Below, one piece after another: positions 9,621-18,623 of a stretch of 64,000 nt of DNA. Numbering within the stretch: position 1 is the stretch's first letter; each line of letters opens with the position of its first letter. The DNA lies in contig NZ_QGGH01000013.1 of the NCBI RefSeq assembly GCF_003148495.1, positions 1-64,000 on the forward strand. Direction: 5' to 3'. Origin of the DNA: Mesorhizobium loti. GTDB lineage: Bacteria > Pseudomonadota > Alphaproteobacteria > Rhizobiales > Rhizobiaceae. The position numbers and the translations under genes were made by a program. The notes under the pieces are model-generated. The model did no database searches. It saw only the letters and a list, made by a program, of their open reading frames with translations, and had not been told where the DNA came from.

Positions 9621-10753
9621 GCCGCGGTTCCTGCTCTTGCGCAGCCGTCGAGCGCGGTTGCGAGAGCAGTCACAACCGCTTCGGCTACAGGTGAAGTGAT
9701 CTGGGGATGCAGTGGAATTGTCAGCTCTCGCTGTGCAAAGTCCTCGGTGCGGGGCAAATTGGTGTTGGGAAAAAGCCTGCGGTAGAACGTCATCTGGTGC
9801 ACTGGCGGATAGTGGATCGTGGTCTGGATCCCCTGCGTCCGCAGTTCGTCTATGATGGCCTGCCGCGTTGCGTAGCGCGGCAGGAGGATCGGCATGATGT
9901 GGTGGGCAGACGTGCGGGGTTCGGCGAACGGAATTGTCACAGCCGGGCAACGTTCAGCGATGAGGCGGCGGTATAAGACGGCCAGGATACGCCTGATTTC
10001 GTTCCACTCCTGCAGGTTCTCAAGTTGAACCAGCCCAATCGCCGCCCGCAGCTCATCCATGCGGTAGTTGAACCCAAGCATGGTGACATCATATTGCGGC
10101 GTACGGCTGTTCAACCGCTGATGTGTCCCGGTGGTCATCCCGTGTCCGCGGGCTTGCCGAATCCTGTCGAGGAGAGCCGGGTCACGAGCAATCACGGCGC
10201 CCCCTTCCGCCGTTGTCAGGTTCTTATTGCCGTAGAAGCTGAAGGCCGCGGCGGCGCCGAACGTGCCCACTTCCCTCAAGCCGGGGGCATGCGCGGCATC
10301 CTCGATGATATGCAGCCCTCGGGCACGGGCGAACCGTTGCCACTGTTCCCGATTGGCGAGATAGCCCGCGAAGTGAACGAGAATAACCGCCTTAGTGCGT
10401 AGCGTGCACCGCGTTTCAGCTTCCTCGATCGACATCAAGGGCACGTCGGTCGATTCGATATCGACAAAGACCGGGGTCGCCCCGACGTAGAGCACCGCAT
10501 TGGCTGTCGCCACAAAGGTCAGTGAGGGAACCAGCACCTCGTCGCCAGGGCCGACCCCCAGTGCGTGCAGGATGAGATGAAGCGCGGCGGTGCAGGAGCC
10601 GACCGCAACGCAATCCTCCGCACCATGGATGTCGGCAAAGGCCTCTTCGAAAGCTCGTACCCGCTCTCCCATGGTCAGCCAGCCGCTATCAATTACCTTT
10701 GAGAGGGCTAGCTTCTCCGGTACGCCTAATATCGGGGCGCTCACTAAGAGCAT
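9617..10753 (-). CDS. DegT/DnrJ/EryC1-family PLP-dependent sugar aminotransferase
   Basis: A 378-residue enzyme that transfers an amino group to a keto-sugar nucleotide using pyridoxal phosphate. Motifs are GSCTAALHLILHALG (phosphate-binding), PSLTFVATANAV, EDAAHAPG and SFYGNKNLTTAEGG with the Schiff-base Lys. The ATG at 10753 is preceded by AGGAGG at 5 bases, so it is preferred over a TTG six codons upstream. It lies between the nucleotidyltransferase and the priming transferase in the same operon. With the dehydratase it would supply an amino-deoxy sugar. Confidence 0.87.
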   Translation of the reverse strand: MLLVSAPILGVPEKLALSKVIDSGWLTMGERVRAFEEAFADIHGAEDCVAVGSCTAALHLILHALGVGPGDEVLVPSLTFVATANAVLYVGATPVFVDIESTDVPLMSIEEAETRCTLRTKAVILVHFAGYLANREQWQRFARARGLHIIEDAAHAPGLREVGTFGAAAAFSFYGNKNLTTAEGGAVIARDPALLDRIRQARGHGMTTGTHQRLNSRTPQYDVTMLGFNYRMDELRAAIGLVQLENLQEWNEIRRILAVLYRRLIAERCPAVTIPFAEPRTSAHHIMPILLPRYATRQAIIDELRTQGIQTTIHYPPVHQMTFYRRLFPNTNLPRTEDFAQRELTIPLHPQITSPVAEAVVTALATALDGCARAGTAA

Positions 10754-10800
10754 CTTGACCTCCTGAACCAATATCCGCGGACTCGGCCTCTAAATCCGGA

Positions 10801-11523
10801 TCATGCTGCCGCGGCGGCGACTTCGATTGAAGTCGACTGGTCTTCCCAGGAAATCGCCTGTGCGTTCTGGAAGTCGTCCACGCGACCGATGTCGAGCCAG
10901 AGTCCGTCGTGCTTGTACACATGCACGGTCGTGCCGCCCTGCATCATCTGCAGCATCAGATCATCGAACCCGAACGGAATGCCGGAAGGAATGAACTTCA
11001 GAACATCCGGGTTCATGCAGTAAATTCCCATGCTGACGAGATGGGAGAGTGTCGGCTTTTCCCGGAAGAGCTGAACCGCATTGTCGATCTCGTCGATGAC
11101 GCCGAAGTCCATCTTGATCAGGCGGCAGGCAGTCGCGATCGTGACCGGATCCTTATGCATGCGGTGCGAAGCCACAAAGCGGCTGAGGCTCAGATCGGTG
11201 AGAACATCGCCATTGAGCACGACAAACGTATCGTTCAGTTCATCTCTGATCAGCGAGAGAGGTCCGATGGTGCCGAGCGGCTCCATCTCCTGCGTATATC
11301 GGATCTTCAGATTCCACTGAGATCCGTCGCCGCAGACGCTGCGGATCAAATGGCCGAGATATCCGGTCGTGATATAAACCTCTTCTATGCCGTTGCGCCG
11401 CAGCCACTTCAGAAGCAGCTCGAGAACCGGCCGGGCTCCAATCGGCATCAAGGGCTTCGGCAAGACCGATGTAAAGGGCCGCAGGCGTGTCCCCATTCCA
11501 CCACATTGAATCACCGCTTTCAT
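10801..11523 (-). CDS. Sugar-1-phosphate nucleotidyltransferase (RmlA/mannose-1-P guanylyltransferase-like)
   Basis: A 240-residue nucleotidyltransferase that should activate a hexose-1-phosphate for EPS synthesis. It opens with MKAVIQCGGMGTRLRPFT (nucleotide-binding loop), then LPKPLMPIG, FVVLNGDVLTD (metal-binding Asp) and WLDIGRVDDF near the end. There is no C-terminal acyltransferase repeat. The ATG at 11523 has GGGAGG six bases upstream; an ATG six codons earlier is less likely. It is the first gene of the leftward operon. The sugar and base used are not determinable here. Confidence 0.83.
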   Translation of the reverse strand: MKAVIQCGGMGTRLRPFTSVLPKPLMPIGARPVLELLLKWLRRNGIEEVYITTGYLGHLIRSVCGDGSQWNLKIRYTQEMEPLGTIGPLSLIRDELNDTFVVLNGDVLTDLSLSRFVASHRMHKDPVTIATACRLIKMDFGVIDEIDNAVQLFREKPTLSHLVSMGIYCMNPDVLKFIPSGIPFGFDDLMLQMMQGGTTVHVYKHDGLWLDIGRVDDFQNAQAISWEDQSTSIEVAAAAA

Positions 11524-11991
11524 CCGATCCTCCCAGTTCATTCAGCCCGGACATGATCGTCACGAGCAGGTGCCGAATGGTGCTCGGAGAGTCGCCCCCT
11601 CAAGCCAATCCGAACATCGCATGCTGAATGGTACGGCCACTCCGGATAAGCGTCGTCCTGCATTCGAATGGGAGTGATCCAACGCGTTTGCGGTATCAAA
11701 CAAGCGATCAGGATCTGCTTGTGAGGTACACCCTGGTCCGGCACGGCATCTCACGAAAGGTTTATAAAAAATAGCTGAAGTTTATCGCTATTTGGGATAC
11801 ATATTAGCAAGTGATGATGTTTGTGGGCGGGGACATCGGTGGATTGTCCCGAGGATTTTACTGATGCAGCGACCAATGGTTGGCCACGATTTTAGGCCCA
11901 TCACGGGTCCGTGCGTCTCAGGGTAGTGGAGTTTTAGCGGGCTGGTATACGCCCGGTTGCCAGACAGAGTAAGCGTTGTTGGGGTAGTGCA
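11524..11991. promoter_or_regulatory. Divergent regulatory region between the EPS operon and the response regulator
   Basis: About 470 bases separating the leftward EPS operon from the rightward response regulator. The part around 11755-11810 is unusually AT-rich (TTTATAAAAAATAG) and is the best place for promoters. I cannot assign individual boxes. No gene is supportable here. Confidence 0.45.
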
Positions 11992-12672
11992 ATGTATCGG
12001 ATCGTCATCGCCGACGATCACGGGTTGTATCGTTTCGGTTTGCGGTTGGCACTGACGGCAGGCATTCCAGGTGTCGAAATATTCGACGCCGCGTGCTTCG
12101 ATGCCGTGGTCAGTCTTCTGGAACAGCAAGCCTCGATCGATCTCGCGATTCTGGATCTGAACATGCCGGGCCTGTTCCATCAGGAATTGCTAGGCGACGT
12201 TCTGTCTGCCTATCCTAGCACGCGCTTCGCGATCGTTTCAGCCGATGATTCACGCGCGGAGATCCTCAAGGCACTTTCGATCGGGCTTCACGGCTACATC
12301 GTAAAGTCACAGAAAGACGAGGAAGTCCTGTTCGCCGTGAACGAGATCCTCGCCGGCCGTATCTATGTTCCAGCGCTTCTGTCGCGAACGTCTGCCGGAC
12401 AAGGACAGCACCAGATATCTCCGCCTTCCCAAAGATCTTTGGTGCGACGGCGCGTGGGCGCCAGCGATCTCGACAGACTAACATCGAGGCAGAAGGACGT
12501 CCTCAAGCTGATGGCGGAGGGATACTCGAACAAGGAGATCGCCCGCAGTCTGGATATCGCCGAAGCGACGACGAAAATTCATGTCGCTGCCATTATGCGC
12601 GAGCTTGGGGCGCGAAACCGCACCGAAGCAGCGGTTTTGCTGCAAAGCTGGCCGTTGAAGAACGCGACCTGA
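11992..12672 (+). CDS. NarL/FixJ-family response regulator
   Basis: A 226-residue two-component regulator. The receiver domain has the acidic pair ADDH (residues 7-10), phospho-acceptor Asp55 in AILDLNMPG, a switch Ser in AIVSADD, and the conserved Lys in IVKSQ. A linker leads to a LuxR-type HTH (about 155-220: LTSRQKDVLKLMAEGYSNKEIARSL). It faces the EPS operon divergently and converges with an HWE kinase gene 25 bases away, so it may be that kinase's partner and may control EPS genes. Both links are inference from position. Confidence 0.87.
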   Translation: MYRIVIADDHGLYRFGLRLALTAGIPGVEIFDAACFDAVVSLLEQQASIDLAILDLNMPGLFHQELLGDVLSAYPSTRFAIVSADDSRAEILKALSIGLHGYIVKSQKDEEVLFAVNEILAGRIYVPALLSRTSAGQGQHQISPPSQRSLVRRRVGASDLDRLTSRQKDVLKLMAEGYSNKEIARSLDIAEATTKIHVAAIMRELGARNRTEAAVLLQSWPLKNAT

Positions 12673-12696
12673 TGCATGCCAGGCAAGATGCGCGCT

Positions 12697-14436
12697 TCAG
12701 AATTCAAGTTCCTTCCGCGATAGCCGCAACGAATATCGCAGTCCATCTTCCGATATTTGAAATTTGGGCGAATGGCCGACAATCGGCGTTCCGTCCACTC
12801 CGATTATCATGGAACCGAAGCCGTGGCGTCCGACGCTTGAGTTCTTCCGCCGCCCCGATTCTGCCCAATCAAAGACGACGTCGTCGCCCGCGCCGTCGGA
12901 TGCGAACTGCCAGTTCACTTCGAGCCTACCTCGTGGATCACTCAGCGCACCGTATTTCACGGAATTGGTCGTCAATTCATGGAGAAGCATCGCAAAGCTC
13001 TCGGCGGCGCCACTTGGTACGGTGATGGAGGGTCCGCTGATGGTTATGTCGCGAGTCTCCTTGAAGGGCTGCAACTCCTGGGCGACGAGATCGTGAAGCA
13101 ACCCCGACATGCTGGCAGGACTTGACAGAAGTAGGTGCGTCGCTTGCAGCGTGCGTATCCGGTCAATCAGCATTTCCTTGTATTTGGCAACGTCGTTCTC
13201 TGGCGGATTGATCATATTTACCAAGGCCGTAATCACAGGGAACAGGTTGCTGAACCGATGGCGCTCCTCGGCCATGACGAGCTCGCGTTTCTTCACCGCG
13301 ATGCGCAGAAGCGTGGCTTGTCGACGCTCGGTCAGATCGGCGGCCACCCCGATGCGCCACGAACCATCGCCGTGTTTTTCCTGCCGTCCGCGCAACGCAA
13401 TCCAGCGCACATGGCCATCCGACCGCCGGACACGAATCTCGATGTCGTAGTTCACAGCCGACGATGGTATAGCGGAGGCAGCTAGCTTGGGCCAATCGGC
13501 CGGATGAACAACGGTCGAGAGTTCTTCCAGGCGGCGGATGGGAGCCGGGGGCAGCCCGAAAATATCCCAGAACTTACCTGAGCCGGTGACTGTCCCGTCC
13601 TCGAGATCGACACGCCACGTGCCCAAGCGCCCTGCGGACAAAGCGAGATCAAGCCATTCCTTCTGGGCGCGCAGCGCCTCGCGTGCCATTCGTCGCTCGG
13701 AAATATCGTCGACCACCACGAAAACGCTCTCGCTGGACACCTCATCAGGCTGGGATGACGACAGGGCCAGGCGGGCCCAGAATGTCGTGCGGTCCTGTCT
13801 CAACAGACGGACGTCCGCTGCGAAGGAAGCGGTACGATCCAGAGTTCTCAGCGGCCCCAGAACGGAATCTCGATCGTCTGGATGTATGAGTTCCTCTAGG
13901 TTTAGCTGGGCGAGTTCCTTTTCTCCGTAGCCTGTCATATCCCGAAGGCGGCTGTTCGACAGCAGCATCTCGCCCCGTCGATTGGTGTTTACAAAACCCA
14001 TGGCTGCGCGCTCGAAAGCGCCACGATAGCGGGTCTCCGTCGCATCAATGGCGGCGAGCCTTGTCTCCGCAACCTCAAGCGCCCCGCGCAAGTCTTGTCG
14101 CAGGCGATGAAACATAAAGGCGATCAAGCCACCTGAGACAAGAAGGAAGATGGCGCGCGTCCAGTCTTCAGCAGATAGCTGAGCGTTCAGGGCTCGGCGT
14201 GCCCCCAAGCCGGCTGCGGCCATGAAGAGCGTCGCAGCGATCGCGGCCACACGACCCTCCAAGTATACAATCACAAGTATAGCGGGAATTAACGCGACAA
14301 ACGCCCCGTCCTGCCCAACAAGTATTGAATTTGTCGTCTCGAATATTATCGAGACTGCCAGCACCGATAAGGAAGCGACGTGAGTTAACGGGGGGCCTGA
14401 CACCCACGATTTCAGCCCACGGAGGTATGAACGCAT
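12697..14436 (-). CDS. HWE-family PAS sensor histidine kinase, membrane-bound
   Basis: A 579-residue kinase. The N-terminal 110 residues hold about four hydrophobic helices, then two PAS domains (about 131-250 and 260-372, each ending in a DxxERR-like tail). The H-box is ERHRFSNLFPVITAL with His393. The N-box HELTTNSVKYGAL contains His486, and the WxE of the HWE class appears as DWAES (Trp524, Glu526). HWE kinases are common in Rhizobiales and often serve light, stress or redox sensing. It converges with the response regulator gene, which is its likely partner. Confidence 0.85.
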   Translation of the reverse strand: MRSYLRGLKSWVSGPPLTHVASLSVLAVSIIFETTNSILVGQDGAFVALIPAILVIVYLEGRVAAIAATLFMAAAGLGARRALNAQLSAEDWTRAIFLLVSGGLIAFMFHRLRQDLRGALEVAETRLAAIDATETRYRGAFERAAMGFVNTNRRGEMLLSNSRLRDMTGYGEKELAQLNLEELIHPDDRDSVLGPLRTLDRTASFAADVRLLRQDRTTFWARLALSSSQPDEVSSESVFVVVDDISERRMAREALRAQKEWLDLALSAGRLGTWRVDLEDGTVTGSGKFWDIFGLPPAPIRRLEELSTVVHPADWPKLAASAIPSSAVNYDIEIRVRRSDGHVRWIALRGRQEKHGDGSWRIGVAADLTERRQATLLRIAVKKRELVMAEERHRFSNLFPVITALVNMINPPENDVAKYKEMLIDRIRTLQATHLLLSSPASMSGLLHDLVAQELQPFKETRDITISGPSITVPSGAAESFAMLLHELTTNSVKYGALSDPRGRLEVNWQFASDGAGDDVVFDWAESGRRKNSSVGRHGFGSMIIGVDGTPIVGHSPKFQISEDGLRYSLRLSRKELEF

Positions 14437-14661
14437 GCGCCAATCTACAACCTTCTGTCTAGCCCGTCGAGACTAGGTCGAGAAGGGGCAACCTAATACC
14501 ACTGCTCGATTGCCATGCCTTAGCCGACGAATAAAATCATACTCGGAAGGGCTCATCGGAAAGCGTGCTTCAACGACTGCAGCGGAACAGAAATGCTGAA
14601 GGGTTCTTAGCTATGTCGAATTGAAGGCAAAGGAGCACGGTTTGATTCAAAATGATGCGCG

Positions 14662-15399
14662 ATGAAAGTAATATCTGGAAATTTGCTCAAGTCGCAATCA
14701 ATCACTATTGGGATGGAAGCGATGAATGTTATTCATAGGCACAACGATACGGTTGCAAGCAACCAATACATTGTATTGAGACAGCCGCGCCACGCGGACT
14801 CGACACATTTCCCGGATCGGTCCGACGCCAACTTCAGAATCCGGCGACCACGCAGCCTGGAGTCCATAACCGGCATGCTTGACCGTATCGGCTGTGGCTA
14901 CCTGATGCTGGACCGCAACAAGAAGGTAATCGAATGGAACGAAGCCGCTCAAGACACGCTCGAGCGGCAGGGTGAAGCGGCCGATACGGCCGGCGAGATT
15001 TCTGCCGGACTAAGGCGGCTGGTCGCGAACGTTCCGGTCCGTTTCCATCCAGGCTCCCTGTCCTGGGTGGTAATCCGGAGCAGAGGCGACAGGCCAGTGA
15101 TCCTGAATGAGACGGGCGCCATCGCACCGGATGGGACCAGCATCGTCGCATTGGTTGACCGTGAAAACACGTCGGCGGCGAACCCTCAGACCTTGCAAAA
15201 AATGTTCGGCTTGACCAGCGCGGAGACCCAGCTCGCGTTACGCCTGGCGCAAGGCGACGCGCCCCTGGAGATCGCCCGCAGCTGGCACCTCAGCCGCACG
15301 ACAATCCGCTCTCAGCTCGCCTCCCTGTTCGCAAAGACCGAGACAAAGCGCCAAGCGGAACTGGTGGCTCTTCTGGGACGCATTTCGGTCTTACCATAG
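14662..15399 (+). CDS. LuxR-type HTH regulator with PAS-like sensor
   Basis: A 245-residue regulator. The middle (about 70-170) reads like a PAS-type fold (MLDRIGCGYLMLDRNKKVIEWNEAA), and the C-terminal 60 residues form a LuxR-type HTH (FGLTSAETQLALRLAQGDAPLEIARSWHLSRTTIRSQL). It has no receiver domain and no N-acyl-homoserine-lactone signature. ATG codons at positions 1, 18 and 21 are all possible; I kept the first. It is transcribed away from the kinase gene and lies between the two EPS blocks, so a role in EPS control is plausible. Confidence 0.72.
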   Translation: MKVISGNLLKSQSITIGMEAMNVIHRHNDTVASNQYIVLRQPRHADSTHFPDRSDANFRIRRPRSLESITGMLDRIGCGYLMLDRNKKVIEWNEAAQDTLERQGEAADTAGEISAGLRRLVANVPVRFHPGSLSWVVIRSRGDRPVILNETGAIAPDGTSIVALVDRENTSAANPQTLQKMFGLTSAETQLALRLAQGDAPLEIARSWHLSRTTIRSQLASLFAKTETKRQAELVALLGRISVLP

Positions 15400-15546
15400 G
15401 ACTGGCGATTTCGCTGGGTGCCAACATCCGCCGACATCCATGCGATCGAAGATCCGTGGCAACGCAGCGGCATTTCTCCTGGCCGCGTTCCGCAGATCAT
15501 GGGACTGATGGTGCAGTCTCGGGCCTTCGGCGCTGTCGTACAGCCA

Positions 15547-16033
15547 TCTATCTGGCTTACCACCACCGGGTTGCGGTTCTTTAGCGTCTGCGGTCCCTGG
15601 AGCAGGCCCGACATGGCGGTCTATGCGTTCACCCACGCCATCGCCGAGGAGCGAACGATCGAAATAGCGAACGCTGGCACGTATGCGAGACTTCACCTAT
15701 AGCAACGATATGGTCGAGGGGTGGTCCGGGTCCTCGCGACGACGCCGCGCGCGGATCCGGGTTGGGACGGTCGCGCGGCTAGTCCGGCCACCAGTTCGGC
15801 GCCGCATCGGATCTACGATATCGGCAATGATCCGCCCGAAGTGATTAACCGTTTGATCGCGACCATCGAGATGGCCCTTGGCCGCCACGCCTTCGGGTCA
15901 ATGTGCCCTCGCCCCTGCGACGTTCTGGGACCACGCCGACGTCAACGATCCTCGCCAAGCTGTCGGCTTCACACCGGCGGCAGCCCTTAAGGACGGCGCG
16001 CTGCGTTTTGTGGAATGGTACCGGAACTTCATC
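15547..16033 (+). pseudogene. UDP-glucuronate 4-epimerase (CapI/LspL-like), C-terminal remnant with frameshifts
   Basis: Fragments in alternating frames spell the C-terminal half of a UDP-glucuronate epimerase in correct order: TTGLRFFSVCGPWSRPDMA, then MRDFTYSNDMVEG, then WDGRAASPATSSAPHRIYDI and NDPPEVINRLI, then VGFTPAAALKDGALRFVEWY. At least three frame changes separate them, and the NAD-binding N-terminal half is missing. It lies between the two EPS blocks, so it is probably the relic of a sugar-supply gene that once made UDP-galacturonate for a surface polysaccharide. Confidence 0.72.
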
Positions 16034-16408
16034 AAAGGCTCGCCAGCCGAGAAGGGCAAACGCTCATCCACGCCTAAGGGCACAAAACACGGGCGGTTAC
16101 GACACCCCGAAAAGAAGGGCAACGCCGTTCATTTCTCCAGACCCATTGCCAAGGACACGCGCTTCCGGCCGGCTCAATGGTGAATGCCCAGGGCAAGCGC
16201 GCCGGCGATCGTAGTTGTTACGACGGCCTCTTCTTTCGGGTCATGGCGTTTCCAGTGCCACTCCCGGACGAGCGCGTGCCAACGTTGTTCTAGCTGAGAT
16301 AGCGGATCCTGGCGCTCGTATAATTACAATGATCGTTCTAGGTCAGGCCCGGTCTTGGAACCGCGGTTGGTTTCCTGCAGCACCATGAGAGCGGGCGAAG
16401 GTGCCTCA
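16034..16408. other. Non-coding stretch downstream of the epimerase relic
   Basis: About 375 bases with no recognisable gene on either strand. It lies downstream of both flanking units, so it may hold transcription ends, but no clear hairpin with a T-run was seen. Confidence 0.35.
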
Positions 16409-18622
16409 TCAAATCCTCGCCAGCAGGAGGTCGGCACTATCACCGAGCCGATAGCCGGCATGCTTCTTCAGATTAACCTGGGTAAGCACAGTTGCTACGG
16501 GAATGGTTACCGACCCACCGGCTTGCAGTGAGCCAAGAACGCCGCGCGCAATACTGCGCCGCGTGTTGGCCCAACGAACGGCAAAAAGCACTGCATGCGC
16601 CCAGCGCTTTAGAAGCCTGGTTTCTGGCCCGCCGAGCCCCAAGGGCCCGTTTATGATGACGACGTCGTAAACCGAGAGCAGCTCGTCGGTAAATCGAGAC
16701 CTATCCACCGTGGACAGAAGCGTCAACAGATCATCCGAGGGCGCTGGTGCGCTCATAAGATCGACGCCGATTTCCGGCATTCTCGTGATCGCATCCTGCA
16801 GGGAGCAGCGGTCACTCACATAATCCCCAAAGGAGTTACGGGCCTTGGCGGTGCTGGATTCGCCACGAAACTCGTTCGTGAGCCGCACGTCCTTGCCATC
16901 AAGGTTGAGGAAGAGGACCCGTCCTCCGAGCCGTGTGGCCGCCAGTGCCAGGCCCCACGCCAACTCTGTCTTGCCTTCATTCTGGATGCTGGACGTTACG
17001 AGAATGATATGCTGCTGCCCTCTCCCCAGAGGTGGCGCCGCGGTGACAAGAACGGAGGTCACGGCGCGACTGAAGGGCGAGTTCTGCTGGCCCAGAATCA
17101 GATGCCGAAGCTGTTTCGCGTGCGGCTTCGATATCTTGGGAAGCAGTCCCACGCAGGGGATCCCAAGCTCGGCCTCGGCTTCGGCCTCGCTGCGCAAGGT
17201 TTTGTTAAAATGGTTGCGCGCCAGGACGAAGGCGGCGGCGATGAGACCGAATACAACCATTCCAGGAGGAACCAGGAAAACCCATGGTAGAGTCTTGGGA
17301 CTTGCCGGCGGCCATGCAGCCGAGAAGAGCGAGACGCCAGGAGACGGAGCCGCAATGCGCCGGATCAAATCCTGCTGCCGGCTGAGAAGGTCGTTGTAGC
17401 GTTGCGTTACGATGGCTACTTGCGGCTCGAGCGCGCGCAAGCCGGAAAGGCGGCTGGCGGTATCAGTGACAACTGCATCGAGCACCTTCTTACGCTCCTC
17501 CAGCGCCGCAACCTGGGCGCGATAGATGTTTGCCTCCGCGTTCTGCCGAGCGATACCCTGCTCGATCTCCTGATCGATCGTATTGCTCAGTCCCTTGTCT
17601 CCGCCGGCATTGGACTGACGGGCCATCAGAGCGGCGAGGACCGGTGACGCGATTTCAGCAGCGACCGCCGACAGCGGCGCATCTGTTCTTCGCAGTTCCT
17701 GGATGCGGTGAAGGCGCGATTCGGCGGTCGATAGGTCCGCTTTCGACAAGGAAATCTGCCGGTTGAGCTCCGCAGCTTCATTGGCCGCGTCGTTTGCCGC
17801 GCTTTGATCGACGGCCCCATGGGTCAGCCGATATGTCTCCAGACGATCAGTTGCATCGACCAGATCGCCTTGTACTCTTGGCAGGCTGGCGACCACCGAT
17901 TGCAATTCGGTCTGATCCCATGCACGACGTTCCTCTATGAGATTGTCGATGTAGACCCGGGCGAAAGTGTTCGCGACCAGAGCAGCACGTGCAGGATTGA
18001 CATCGGTGAAGCCGATGGTGATGACCCGCGACCGAAGCTCTTGTCCAACGCTCATTCCGTTTCTCAGCATCTTCAGTTCGGCGGCATCCGCTGCTTCGGG
18101 ACTGCCTGTTGGGGGCTTGCCCAGCGACAACATCCGGCTCATGAGACCGCTCAGGAACGAGCCCGTATTGCGCTGACCGCCCAAAACGGCGTTGGAGCCG
18201 GTTTTCCCAGCAGCGTCGGGCGCCTCCGCCCTGTGCAAAGCCTCCAGGACTCGACGCAGATGGATTTGAGACGAGAGCATCGTCAGATGGTCATCAATGC
18301 TGGAATCCACCAGGTCCTGAACAGAATCCGTGCTGCCAGCAGAAGTATTTCTGGTTGGCGCATCGATGATTATCTGCGTGGTCGCCTCAAACAACACAGG
18401 ACGAGCGAGCCCCGCAAGTCCGCCCAGGATGCCACCCAGCAGAGCGATGGCGAGCACGAACCATTTCAGTCTCCCGATCACGATAACGAGTTGATGGAAA
18501 GGGGTTAATGCCTCCGCGCGCCTGTGCTGCGGTCGCCGCATGCCAGCGTCGTTTTCGAACCTCGGTACAGCGTCTTGCGTGATACGCGGCAGTTTGGCGC
18601 GTCTGGCTATGGAACCTTCCAT
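16409..18622 (-). CDS. EPS chain-length (Wzz/ExoP-like) protein with a degenerate tyrosine-kinase domain
   Basis: A 737-residue polysaccharide co-polymerase. A first membrane helix lies near residues 55-75, then a Wzz domain, long periplasmic coiled coil, a second helix (about 450-475) and a cytoplasmic BY-kinase-like domain. Walker A reads SSIQNEGKTE (near 544). Walker A' is FLNLDGKD, and Walker B is VVIINGP, where the usual Asp is Asn658. Only one Tyr lies in the short C-terminal tail instead of a Tyr cluster. It likely sets chain length, but autophosphorylation is doubtful. It begins one base past the asparagine synthetase stop. Confidence 0.82.
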   Translation of the reverse strand: MEGSIARRAKLPRITQDAVPRFENDAGMRRPQHRRAEALTPFHQLVIVIGRLKWFVLAIALLGGILGGLAGLARPVLFEATTQIIIDAPTRNTSAGSTDSVQDLVDSSIDDHLTMLSSQIHLRRVLEALHRAEAPDAAGKTGSNAVLGGQRNTGSFLSGLMSRMLSLGKPPTGSPEAADAAELKMLRNGMSVGQELRSRVITIGFTDVNPARAALVANTFARVYIDNLIEERRAWDQTELQSVVASLPRVQGDLVDATDRLETYRLTHGAVDQSAANDAANEAAELNRQISLSKADLSTAESRLHRIQELRRTDAPLSAVAAEIASPVLAALMARQSNAGGDKGLSNTIDQEIEQGIARQNAEANIYRAQVAALEERKKVLDAVVTDTASRLSGLRALEPQVAIVTQRYNDLLSRQQDLIRRIAAPSPGVSLFSAAWPPASPKTLPWVFLVPPGMVVFGLIAAAFVLARNHFNKTLRSEAEAEAELGIPCVGLLPKISKPHAKQLRHLILGQQNSPFSRAVTSVLVTAAPPLGRGQQHIILVTSSIQNEGKTELAWGLALAATRLGGRVLFLNLDGKDVRLTNEFRGESSTAKARNSFGDYVSDRCSLQDAITRMPEIGVDLMSAPAPSDDLLTLLSTVDRSRFTDELLSVYDVVIINGPLGLGGPETRLLKRWAHAVLFAVRWANTRRSIARGVLGSLQAGGSVTIPVATVLTQVNLKKHAGYRLGDSADLLLARI

Positions 18623-18623
18623 G

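Noticed and set aside
9621..9950. N-terminal extension of the priming sugar transferase
   Set aside because: The extra residues overlap the aminotransferase gene in another frame and are Pro/His/Arg-rich; the ATGA junction at 9617-9620 gives the normal start.
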